A DNA stretch of 16,098 bases from Balneolales bacterium (GCA_007135895.1 SLHZ01000319.1:1-16098), one strand, 5' to 3'; numbered from the stretch's first letter, positions 1 through 9,797 are shown. Numbers and translations are program-made. The notes: generated by a model from the letters alone, not told the origin.

Positions 1-185
1 AAAGCGCTTTTATTATTAATACGACACAATGACCGGACGGGATAACCCTGTCGCCAAGTTGTATTGAAAACATTAGAGATACCCGGGCCTGACGGTGTGC
101 AGCGATAGCCAGTTCGGCCCCAAACCAAACCGTGAGATATTGTCCGGTGTAGGTGAATGACCATTAAACCTGAAAGGAATTATTT
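1..185 (+). promoter_or_regulatory. Upstream leader of the PFOR operon
   Basis: This gene-free stretch precedes the PFOR start and must contain its 5' untranslated region and possibly its promoter. It opens with the 10-bp perfect palindrome AAAGCGCTTT (1-10) followed by T-rich sequence, which could be the end of an upstream terminator or an operator cut by the window edge. An AAAGGA Shine-Dalgarno-like site lies at 173-178, seven bases before the ATG at 186. I could not identify a convincing -10/-35 or Bacteroidota-type -7/-33 promoter. No ORF of useful length is present. Confidence 0.4.
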
Positions 186-3815
<3,630 letters not shown>

Positions 3816-3854
3816 AACCATTAAAGAGCAAAATTACTACTCAAAAAAATTATT

Positions 3855-4862
3855 ATGAATTTAGAAACCAATTATCTGGGATTAAAACTGAAGAACCCGC
3901 TGGTGCCCTCGGCGTCTCCACTGAGCAAGGAGCTCGACAAGGTGAAGCGACTTGAGGATGCCGGTGCATCGGCCATAGTGATGTATTCTCTTTTTGAGGA
4001 GCAGATCAACTATGAAAGCAGCGCACTGGATCACTTCGTCAATATGCCTGCCGACAGCTATGCGGAAGCGCTCAGCTATTTCCCCGAACCGGAAGAGTAC
4101 CACAACCTGAAAGCCGAGGACTATCTTGAGCAGATCAGAAAGATCAAGAAGTCGGTGGACCTGCCGGTCATTGCCAGCCTCAATGGTGTTTCGAAAGGAG
4201 GATGGGTGGAATATGCGACCAAAATGCAGGAGGCGGGTGCTGATGCCCTGGAGCTGAATGTCTACTATATCGCCGCCGATCCGGCTCAGAGCTCAGCAGA
4301 GGTCGAGCAGATGTATATCGATGATCTCAAGGCGGTCAAGGAGGTCGTCAAGATACCGGTATCAATAAAACTCGGACCCTACTTCAGTTCGTTTGCCAAT
4401 ATGGCCAAGCGGCTTGAAGAGGCGGGAGCTGACGGTCTGGTTCTCTTCAACCGGTTCTATCAGCCCGATATCGATCTCGAAAAACTGGAGGTTTCTCCCA
4501 GTCTCGAGCTCAGCAACTCGTTTGAGAAGCGGTTGCCTCTGCGATGGATCGCGATGCTGCGGCCCTACCTGAAATGCAGTCTGGGGGCTACCACGGGTAT
4601 CCATTCCGCTGAGGATGTGATCAAGATGCTGATGGTGGGAGCTGATGCCACCATGATGACATCGGCCCTGCTTCGTGAGGGTTGTGACAAGATCTATACC
4701 ATGCTGGAAGAGATGAAACTCTGGATGAGTGAGAATGAGTATGATTCTGTTGCCGACCTGAAAGGATGCATGAGTTCGGAGTCGGTTGCTGACTCATCGG
4801 CCTTTGAGAGGGCCAACTACATCCGGATCCTGCAGGGCTATCGTTCTGACAAACTGGGCTGA
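3855..4862 (+). CDS. Dihydroorotate dehydrogenase-like FMN protein (PFOR-associated)
   Basis: This 335-residue predicted cytosolic protein resembles class 1 dihydroorotate dehydrogenases: an FMN-binding TIM barrel beginning with the typical YLGLKLKNPLVPSASP segment, a lysine on a SIKLGPYF strand (Lys172) that would contact flavin, and a C-terminal phosphate-binding stretch (GATTGI, then VGADATMM). The position where class 1 enzymes carry the NLSCPN active-site loop reads Asn135-Val-Tyr-Tyr-Ile-Ala-Ala-Asp, so the catalytic cysteine is absent. From memory, this variant loop is typical of a DHOD-like family often found beside PFOR. It is therefore unlikely to be the main pyrimidine-pathway enzyme; its substrate is unknown. 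It lies 39 bp after PFOR and just before a terminator, so it is probably co-expressed with PFOR. The start has no Shine-Dalgarno but is preceded by an A/T-rich run. Confidence 0.85.
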   Translation: MNLETNYLGLKLKNPLVPSASPLSKELDKVKRLEDAGASAIVMYSLFEEQINYESSALDHFVNMPADSYAEALSYFPEPEEYHNLKAEDYLEQIRKIKKSVDLPVIASLNGVSKGGWVEYATKMQEAGADALELNVYYIAADPAQSSAEVEQMYIDDLKAVKEVVKIPVSIKLGPYFSSFANMAKRLEEAGADGLVLFNRFYQPDIDLEKLEVSPSLELSNSFEKRLPLRWIAMLRPYLKCSLGATTGIHSAEDVIKMLMVGADATMMTSALLREGCDKIYTMLEEMKLWMSENEYDSVADLKGCMSSESVADSSAFERANYIRILQGYRSDKLG

Positions 4863-4886
4863 ACGGTCCGGTATCGATTACATATT

Positions 4887-4946
4887 AAAAACGGGAAGGG
4901 GAAAACAGGGCCGCGATGGCTCCGTCCCTTTCCCGTTTTTTTTTTT
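4887..4946 (+). terminator. Rho-independent terminator after the PFOR/DHOD-like operon
   Basis: A GC-rich stem pairs 4892-4902 with 4925-4935 (CGGGAAGGGGA against TCCCTTTCCCG, 11 pairs including one G-U), extended outward by A-T pairs. The loop is about 22 bases, and an unbroken run of 11 T follows at 4936-4946. It lies 24 bp after the DHOD-like stop codon and separates this unit from the nuo operon. Confidence 0.93.
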
Positions 4947-5072
4947 CAATGGTGGTATCGTTATATTTTCCCCTTGTTGAAAAGTGTGACAAATGCCTGT
5001 TTTTTGCTGTTGAGCCCACGGGTTGTGGCGGTGACATGCGATTCCCCTATTCCTTGATAAATCCACAAGTCA
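4947..5072 (+). promoter_or_regulatory. Probable promoter region and leader of the nuo operon
   Basis: This 126-bp gene-free gap lies between the terminator and nuoA. Because the upstream unit is terminated, the nuo promoter should be here (inference). Candidate elements are weak: a TTGTTGAA segment near 4974-4981 followed about 20 bases later by TGTTTTTTG (4998-5006), loosely like the Bacteroidota TTTG / TAnnTTTG pair. No Shine-Dalgarno precedes the nuoA ATG. No operator palindrome is evident. Confidence 0.35.
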
Positions 5073-5504
5073 ATGCTTGCTGATTACGGTCAGGTTCTCC
5101 TTTTTATAACGATCGGCGCTGTTTTTGCCGGTATCACGCTCATGGTAGCATGGATACTGCGACCAAATCGCCCTTATGCCGAAAAACTCACCACCTACGA
5201 ATGTGGGGAGGAGCCGACCGGAAACGCCTGGATCCAGTTCAACAACCGGTTCTATGTTTTTGCGCTCATGTTCCTGGTATTTGAGGCGGAAGTGGTGCTG
5301 CTCTTTCCCTGGGCCATTGTTTACAAAAGCATGGGCTGGTATGCTTTTTGGGCGATGATCGTCTTTGTCTCACTCATTTTTGTCGGTTTTCTCTATGAAC
5401 TGGGCAAGGGAGATCTGCAATGGGAAAAACCAAGTCCGGTGGTGCCGCGCTATGTGGAAGGCGTAGGGGTGGTGATCCCGGATGCCGGCAACGAAGACGA
5501 CTGA
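5073..5504 (+). CDS. nuoA: NADH-quinone oxidoreductase (complex I) subunit A
   Basis: This 143-residue inner-membrane subunit sits at the junction of the membrane and peripheral arms of complex I, near the quinone cavity. Three membrane segments are visible at about 7-29, 62-82 and 90-112. The matrix-loop signature YECGEEPTG (42-50) carries the conserved Cys44. The second helix has FEAE (70-73) before PWA, where most NuoA proteins have Asp then Glu; here the first acid is Glu71, a conservative change. The C-terminal hydrophilic tail of about 30 residues is slightly longer than usual. It is the first gene of the eleven-gene nuo operon and ends 81 bp before nuoB. No Shine-Dalgarno site is seen, so the start rests on family alignment. 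Confidence 0.96.
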   Translation: MLADYGQVLLFITIGAVFAGITLMVAWILRPNRPYAEKLTTYECGEEPTGNAWIQFNNRFYVFALMFLVFEAEVVLLFPWAIVYKSMGWYAFWAMIVFVSLIFVGFLYELGKGDLQWEKPSPVVPRYVEGVGVVIPDAGNEDD

Positions 5505-5555
5505 TTTTCGAGCCATCCTGACTGTCTTTTTGGACATTATGCTGATTTATAAGAT

Positions 5556-5584
5556 TTACAGACTGATTGACTTACAGACTGATT
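5556..5584 (+). repeat. 16-bp direct repeat immediately upstream of nuoB
   Basis: The 13-mer TTACAGACTGATT occurs at 5556-5568 and again at 5572-5584, giving a period of 16 bp. The second copy ends one base before the nuoB ATG. A degenerate third copy (TTATGCTGATT, about 5537-5547) may precede it. The repeat occupies the place where a ribosome binding site would lie, and no Shine-Dalgarno is visible. Confidence 0.9.
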
Positions 5585-5585
5585 A

Positions 5586-6212
5586 ATGGGACTTCTTGAC
5601 AAAAAATTTCACGACAGCAACATCATTGTCGTATCACTGGAAAAAGCGCTCAACTGGGCGCGCAAATCCTCTTTGTGGTATATGCAGTTCGGTTTGGCCT
5701 GCTGTGCCATTGAGATGATGGCCACGGCGGCATCGCGATATGATTTTGACCGTTTCGGCGTTATCCCCCGTTCTTCGCCGCGTCAGGCCGATGTCATGAT
5801 CGTGGCCGGAACGGTGACCCTCAAGATGGCCGGTCGCATCAAACGGCTCTATCACCAGATGGCCGAGCCGCGGTATGTCATCAGCATGGGTTCCTGTTCG
5901 AACTGCGGCGGTCCTTATTGGGAGCATGGCTATCATGTTCTCAAGGGCGTGGATCGTGTGGTTCCTGTGGATGTCTATATACCGGGTTGTCCGCCAAGAC
6001 CGGAATCGTTGCTTCAGGGTTTTCTGCATCTGCGTGACAAGATCATGAACGAGAAACTGCCGGTGGGGCTGGATGCCAGCCATCCGGTGGTCATTGAGGA
6101 CCATGGGGACGAAGATATCCGGGTACGTCCGGCCAGTGAGACCGAAGAGCACAAGAAAGCTCAGATCGCATTCCCACAGCAGGATGTCACGCGAAAGAAG
6201 GAGGGTGCCTGA
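5586..6212 (+). CDS. nuoB: NADH-quinone oxidoreductase subunit B (N2 cluster subunit)
   Basis: This 208-residue peripheral-arm subunit binds 4Fe-4S cluster N2, which passes electrons to quinone at the NuoB/NuoD interface. The expected cluster ligands are present: the adjacent pair Cys39-Cys40 in GLACCAIEMMA, Cys104 in SCSNCGGPYW, and Cys135 in the PGCPPRPE motif. Cys107 replaces the serine seen in the CANSGG form of the motif and is probably not a ligand. Residues from about 170 form a charged tail rich in Glu and Lys, somewhat longer than the minimal NuoB. The stop codon overlaps the nuoC start by one base (TGATG), implying coupled translation. The start follows a 16-bp direct repeat and has no Shine-Dalgarno. 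Confidence 0.97.
   Translation: MGLLDKKFHDSNIIVVSLEKALNWARKSSLWYMQFGLACCAIEMMATAASRYDFDRFGVIPRSSPRQADVMIVAGTVTLKMAGRIKRLYHQMAEPRYVISMGSCSNCGGPYWEHGYHVLKGVDRVVPVDVYIPGCPPRPESLLQGFLHLRDKIMNEKLPVGLDASHPVVIEDHGDEDIRVRPASETEEHKKAQIAFPQQDVTRKKEGA
6198..6206 (+). promoter_or_regulatory. Strong Shine-Dalgarno site for nuoC
   Basis: The sequence AAGGAGGG inside the last codons of nuoB is close to the ideal anti-16S match and ends six to seven bases before the ATG at 6212. It fixes the nuoC start upstream of the heptapeptide array and so argues that the array is translated. It stands out because nuoA, nuoB, nuoI and nuoM have no comparable site. Confidence 0.8.
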
Positions 6213-6802
6213 TGAAAAACCCGAATGAGTTGCACCAGAATCCGAATGAGCTGCACCAAAACCCGAATGAGCTGCACAAGAATCCGAATGAGCTGCACAA
6301 GAATCCGAATGAGCTGCACAAGAATCCGAATGAGCTGCACCAATTATTGTCGGAGCGTTTTGGAGAAGAGCACTTTGAGTTCCATCAGGATGAAAAAGCA
6401 GAACCGTGGATCGTGGTCTCTGCCGGCATTTTGAAGGATGTGGCCAAATACCTCAGGGATGAGCCCGGCCTGGAATTCGACACCCTGATGTGCCTGAGCG
6501 GGGTTCATTACCATAAGGAGGAGCAATTGGGGGTGACGTATCATCTGGACTCCACGAGCATGAAGCACAAGCTTATCCTAAAGGTTCTCATGCCGCAGGA
6601 GGATGCCCGTCTGCCATCGGTGGAACAGATCTGGAAAGCGGCCGACTGGCACGAGCGGGAAGCTTATGACATGTTCGGCATCCGATTCGAAGGACACCCG
6701 GATCATCGCCGCATTTTGTGCCCGGACGATTGGGAGGGCTATCCGCTTCGCAAGGACTACCAGGTGCAACCGTACTATCAGGGCATGAAAGTGGAATACT
6801 GA
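6212..6802 (+). CDS. nuoC: NADH-quinone oxidoreductase subunit C with an N-terminal heptapeptide-repeat extension
   Basis: This 196-residue peripheral-arm subunit (the 30-kDa subunit family) contacts NuoD and NuoB and has no cofactor. The C-terminal half has the family signature: WHEREAYDMFGIRFEGHPDHRRIL, split here as WHEREAYDMFGI then RFEGHPDHRRIL, followed by DDWEGYPLRKDY. The normal fold begins around residue 45 (LLSERFGEEHF). Residues 3-44 are six tandem copies of Asn-Pro-Asn-Glu-Leu-His-(Lys/Gln), an extension I do not know from other NuoC proteins. A strong Shine-Dalgarno and the TGATG overlap with nuoB support the ATG at 6212; no in-frame ATG occurs between the repeat and the conserved core, although a TTG at 6347 could in principle start a repeat-free form. 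It is separate from nuoD, unlike the fused NuoCD of Bacteroidia and E. coli. Confidence 0.96.
   Translation: MKNPNELHQNPNELHQNPNELHKNPNELHKNPNELHKNPNELHQLLSERFGEEHFEFHQDEKAEPWIVVSAGILKDVAKYLRDEPGLEFDTLMCLSGVHYHKEEQLGVTYHLDSTSMKHKLILKVLMPQEDARLPSVEQIWKAADWHEREAYDMFGIRFEGHPDHRRILCPDDWEGYPLRKDYQVQPYYQGMKVEY
6218..6343 (+). repeat. Six-unit 21-bp tandem repeat within nuoC
   Basis: Six perfect-length 21-bp units start at 6218, 6239, 6260, 6281, 6302 and 6323, each reading Asn-Pro-Asn-Glu-Leu-His plus Gln, Gln, Lys, Lys, Lys, Gln. Units 4 and 5 are identical; the others differ at only a few bases (AAC/AAT first codon, TTG/CTG leucine, last codon). The low divergence points to recent expansion by slippage or unequal recombination. 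Because the unit is a multiple of three, gain or loss of units keeps nuoC in frame. No stop occurs in other frames within the array, which explains open reading frames on both strands there. Confidence 0.99.
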
Positions 6803-6803
6803 A

Positions 6804-7970
6804 ATGAAAAATCCCGAAATCACACTGGAACCGCCGGTTGATGCCGGAGATGGCCTGGTTGCTCAGCAGATGGTTGTCAACATGGGTCCGCAGCATCCGT
6901 CAACCCATGGTGTGCTGCGCGTGGAGCTGACACTCGACGGCGAGGTGGTGGTCAAGGCCGTTCCGCATATCGGTTATCTTCATCGGTGTTTCGAGAAGCA
7001 CTGTGAGCAGATGAATGACTACACCAAGGTCGTTCCCTATGTGGATCGCATGGATTATGTGGCGGCCATGAACAACGAACTGGGATTTGCGATTGCCATG
7101 GAACGTCTGATGGGGATCGAGGTCAATGACCGGGTCGAATACATCCGCGTGATCATGGCGGAACTGCAGCGCATTGCAAGCCATCTGCTGGCCGTGGGTA
7201 CCTTCGGTCTCGACATCGGGGCTTTCACACCTTTCCTGTATTGTTTCATCGAGCGGGAGAAGATCTTGGATATCTTTGAAAAAGCCAGTGGCGCCCGTCT
7301 CCTCTACAACTATATCTGGATTGGCGGGTTGATGAACGATGTGCCCGACGATTTTCGCAGTGATACAGCCGATTTCGTGAAGAGTTTCCGACCCAAGATC
7401 ACCGAACTTAACGATCTGCTTACGGAGAACAAGATCTTTGTGGAACGTACGGCCAATGTCGGGGTGCTTCCCGCAAAGGTGGCGCTCAATTACGCCGCAT
7501 CCGGACCCATGCTGCGGGGTTCCGGAGTGAAATGGGACCTCCGCCGCGATGATCCCTACTCGATATATGACCGGTTCGAATTCGACATACCGGTCGGAAC
7601 GGGTGAGAAGGGAACCCTGGGCGACTGCTGGGATCGATACATCGTCCGGGTGCGGGAGATGGAGGAGAGTCTCAGAATCATTGAGCAGGCCCTGGACGGC
7701 ATGCCCGATGAAGGCGATGTCCAGGAAGCGATACCCAAGAAAATACGTCCGCCGGCCGGCGAAATATACTGCCGGACGGAGACGCCGCGGGGAGAGCTCG
7801 GGTTTTACATCATCAGTGACAAATCGACTTCCCCGTACCGCGTGAAGGCCCGCGCCCCCAGTTTTGTGAATCTGGCCCTTTTACCGGCCATCAGCATCGG
7901 TTCCATGGTGGCCGATATGGTGGCGATCATCGGAAGCATTGACATTGTCCTTGGCGAGGTGGACCGTTAG
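6804..7970 (+). CDS. nuoD: NADH-quinone oxidoreductase subunit D (quinone-site subunit)
   Basis: This 388-residue 49-kDa-family subunit forms the quinone head-group pocket with NuoB and is related to the large subunit of NiFe hydrogenases. The N-terminal GPQHPSTHG motif supplies His35, and DYV supplies Tyr85; these correspond to the quinone-binding His38 and Tyr87 of Thermus Nqo4. Also visible are HIGYLHR (55-61) followed by the conserved EK, the ERLMGIEV segment, and the C-terminal PRGELGFY and SFVNL motifs. Hydrogenase NiFe cysteines are absent, as expected for complex I. Length is normal. The start is one base after the nuoC stop, and the stop lies one base before the chosen nuoH start, so translation is probably coupled along nuoB-C-D-H. 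Confidence 0.97.
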   Translation: MKNPEITLEPPVDAGDGLVAQQMVVNMGPQHPSTHGVLRVELTLDGEVVVKAVPHIGYLHRCFEKHCEQMNDYTKVVPYVDRMDYVAAMNNELGFAIAMERLMGIEVNDRVEYIRVIMAELQRIASHLLAVGTFGLDIGAFTPFLYCFIEREKILDIFEKASGARLLYNYIWIGGLMNDVPDDFRSDTADFVKSFRPKITELNDLLTENKIFVERTANVGVLPAKVALNYAASGPMLRGSGVKWDLRRDDPYSIYDRFEFDIPVGTGEKGTLGDCWDRYIVRVREMEESLRIIEQALDGMPDEGDVQEAIPKKIRPPAGEIYCRTETPRGELGFYIISDKSTSPYRVKARAPSFVNLALLPAISIGSMVADMVAIIGSIDIVLGEVDR

Positions 7971-7971
7971 C

Positions 7972-9006
7972 ATGCAAGAATTCCTGGAAAGCTTTCTTCC
8001 GGCCGGACCTTTGGTAGTCCTGGTTTTCTCCATCATACCGCTTGGGGTCATTTTGGTGTATGCGCTTTTTGCGATCTGGCTCGAGCGCAAGGTGGCCGGG
8101 CATATACAGGACCGGCTGGGACCCATGGAGACCGGCGGATGGCACGGCTGGTCGCAGACGCTGGCCGATCTCTTGAAGATGATACAGAAGGAGGATCTGG
8201 TTCCGGCCCGGGCCGATCGTTTTCTTTTCAAGATGGCTCCGTTTATCGCTTTTGCCGCTTCCTACGGCGCTTTCGTGGCCATTCCGCTGAGCAGCGGCTA
8301 TATCGGGAGCATGATCGACATCGGGGTCTTATACATTGTGGCCATCACGTCCCTGCTCTCCGTCAGCATCATCATGGCGGGCTGGGCCTCCAACAACAAA
8401 TGGTCGCTGCTCGGGGCCATGCGGACCGCCGCGCAGACCGTCAGCTATGAAATTCCGACCGTGGTGACCATTCTGTCGGTCATTGTGGTGACCGGATCCC
8501 TGAACCTGATGCACATCTCCGAAATGCAGTCGGGTAATTCGTTCCTGGGGTTTCTCCCCAACTGGCTCATTTTCCACAGTCCGTTCATGGTGATTGCCTT
8601 TGTGCTCTTTTTCATCGCCTCACTGGCAGAGGCGCACCGTGTCCCGTTCGACCTGCCCGAGTCGGAATCGGAGCTGGTCGGCGGTTATCAGACCGAATAT
8701 TCGGGCATGCGATGGGGGCTGTTCATGCTTACGGAATATGCCGATATGCTGCTGCTGTCCCTAGTCGGAGCAACGCTGTTTTTCGGCGGCTGGAACAGTC
8801 CGTTCGGATCATTCATGGACGGTCCGCTCTGGGGCGCTTTCTGGATGCTCTCCAAAGGCATGGTCCTCGTTTTCGTCATGATGTGGCTGCGCTGGACACT
8901 GCCCCGGCTGCGGGTGGATCAGCTGATGAACCTGTGCTGGAAGTATCTAATTCCTGCCACTTTTGTAAACCTGATATTCATAGCCCTGTGGGAGATGATT
9001 TTTTAA
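7972..9006 (+). CDS. nuoH: NADH-quinone oxidoreductase subunit H
   Basis: This 344-residue membrane subunit with about eight helices forms the heel of complex I and much of the quinone tunnel. Seen motifs are LERKVAGHIQDRLGP in the first cytoplasmic loop, and the acidic loop AEAHRVPFDLPESESELVGG followed by TEYSGMR, which links quinone chemistry to proton channels; the usual Asn before Arg-x-Pro is His here. I chose the ATG at 7972, two bases after the nuoD stop, rather than the in-frame ATG at 7939, because it avoids a 32-bp overlap and gives the family-typical N-terminus; a GAGGTGG stretch lies upstream. The stop codon lies inside a TTTTTTAAAAAA palindrome (8999-9010). A 122-bp gap with a tandem repeat follows. 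Confidence 0.96.
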   Translation: MQEFLESFLPAGPLVVLVFSIIPLGVILVYALFAIWLERKVAGHIQDRLGPMETGGWHGWSQTLADLLKMIQKEDLVPARADRFLFKMAPFIAFAASYGAFVAIPLSSGYIGSMIDIGVLYIVAITSLLSVSIIMAGWASNNKWSLLGAMRTAAQTVSYEIPTVVTILSVIVVTGSLNLMHISEMQSGNSFLGFLPNWLIFHSPFMVIAFVLFFIASLAEAHRVPFDLPESESELVGGYQTEYSGMRWGLFMLTEYADMLLLSLVGATLFFGGWNSPFGSFMDGPLWGAFWMLSKGMVLVFVMMWLRWTLPRLRVDQLMNLCWKYLIPATFVNLIFIALWEMIF

Positions 9007-9055
9007 AAAAGTTGCGGACTGACGCATGCATCGGCATATATAACATGAACAAGTG

Positions 9056-9097
9056 ACATATACGAAAGAACATATACGAAGGAACATATACGAAAGA
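9056..9097 (+). repeat. Three-unit 14-bp tandem repeat between nuoH and nuoI
   Basis: The unit ACATATACGAAAGA occurs at 9056-9069, 9070-9083 (one A-to-G change) and 9084-9097, and then decays into ACATAGAAAC. It fills the middle of the 122-bp nuoH-nuoI gap, the largest internal gap of the operon. The rest of the gap is A/T-rich with no ORF and no hairpin terminator. A regulatory role is possible but not shown. Confidence 0.97.
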
Positions 9098-9128
9098 ACA
9101 TAGAAACACTTTCTGATTATTTTGAAAC

Positions 9129-9797
9129 ATGGTAAAACTCCTGAGTGATACCTATATCACCTTCAAGTCGATATTTGTCGGAATGGGCATAACATTCCGG
9201 CATCTGCTGAAGAGATCCGTCACGCTCCAGTATCCGCGGGAACGTGAGGTGATGCCGGAGCGCGTTCGGCTGAAGCTTGATGTGAATATCGATGACTGCA
9301 TCGGCTGCCGGCTGTGCGAGCGGGCCTGTCCGGTTGAATGTATCGCCATCGGAACCATCAAGTCGACCGATGACGATGATCTGGGTGAAACCTCAACGGG
9401 ACACAAAAAGCGGCTTTGGGTCGATCAGTTTGATATTGACATGGCCAAATGCTGCTACTGCGAGTTGTGCGTGCATCCGTGTCCCACCGGCTGTATCACC
9501 ATGGTCGAAGAATACGAGTACTCGGTCTACGACCGGAACGACCTGGTTTACTCTTTTTCCGCCATGACCCCGGAAGAGGCCGGGAAAGCCCGCGTCAAGC
9601 TGGAACAGGAAGAAGAGATGAAGAAGAAAAAGAAAGAAGCGGCCAAAAAGGTCCGCGAGAGTAAAAAAATCGGCAGTGCCCCCAAAAACCCGCCGAAAGA
9701 AGAAAAAAGCGGCGAAAGTCCGGCGGGTTCTTCAAAAGAAGAGAATGGCGACGAAAGTCCGTCGGATTCGTCAAAGGATAATAATTCAACTAAATAA
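9129..9797 (+). CDS. nuoI: NADH-quinone oxidoreductase subunit I with a charged C-terminal extension
   Basis: This 222-residue ferredoxin-like subunit carries two 4Fe-4S clusters (N6a, N6b) that lead electrons toward N2 in NuoB. The two ligand motifs are Cys57/60/63/67 and Cys108/111/114/118; Cys109 is extra. The N-terminal amphipathic helix that lies on the membrane precedes them. Most NuoI proteins end near residue 150-180. Here residues 146-222 form a tail that first reads as a likely charged helix (rich in Glu, then a run of Lys) and then as Ser/Glu/Lys/Asn/Pro low-complexity sequence with an internal 13-residue repeat. With no NuoE/F/G encoded here, NuoI may be the entry point for electrons, so the tail might help dock a donor such as ferredoxin (inference). 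No Shine-Dalgarno is seen. nuoJ follows after 7 bp. Confidence 0.96.
   Translation: MVKLLSDTYITFKSIFVGMGITFRHLLKRSVTLQYPREREVMPERVRLKLDVNIDDCIGCRLCERACPVECIAIGTIKSTDDDDLGETSTGHKKRLWVDQFDIDMAKCCYCELCVHPCPTGCITMVEEYEYSVYDRNDLVYSFSAMTPEEAGKARVKLEQEEEMKKKKKEAAKKVRESKKIGSAPKNPPKEEKSGESPAGSSKEENGDESPSDSSKDNNSTK
9714..9785 (+). repeat. 39-bp imperfect duplication at the 3' end of nuoI
   Basis: Codons at 9714-9746 read Glu-Ser-Pro-Ala-Gly-Ser-Ser-Lys-Glu-Glu-Asn, and those at 9753-9785 read Glu-Ser-Pro-Ser-Asp-Ser-Ser-Lys-Asp-Asn-Asn. The offset is 39 bp (13 codons), with Gly-Asp between the copies. Seven of eleven residues match. The repeat builds the disordered end of the NuoI tail. Confidence 0.8.

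Noticed and set aside
85..120. Possible hairpin GGGCC/GGCCC in the PFOR leader as a riboswitch or attenuator
   Set aside because: Only five GC pairs with a long unpaired interior and no T run or known riboswitch motif; too weak to call.
3855..4862. Naming the DHOD-like gene pyrD
   Set aside because: The catalytic cysteine motif is missing and the neighbourhood is PFOR, not pyrimidine synthesis.
6161..6343. Minus-strand 60-codon frame with a Val-Gln-Leu-Ile-Arg-Ile-Leu heptad
   Set aside because: It is the antisense reading of the 21-bp nuoC repeat. Any frame without a stop in one unit stays open through the whole array, so the regular amphipathic pattern is a by-product.
6218..6343. CRISPR-like array at the nuoC repeat
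   Set aside because: The units are contiguous with no spacers and are translated in frame as part of nuoC.
7939..7974. Earlier in-frame ATG for nuoH at 7939
   Set aside because: It would overlap nuoD by 32 bp and add residues not typical of NuoH; the ATG at 7972 fits the junction and the family.
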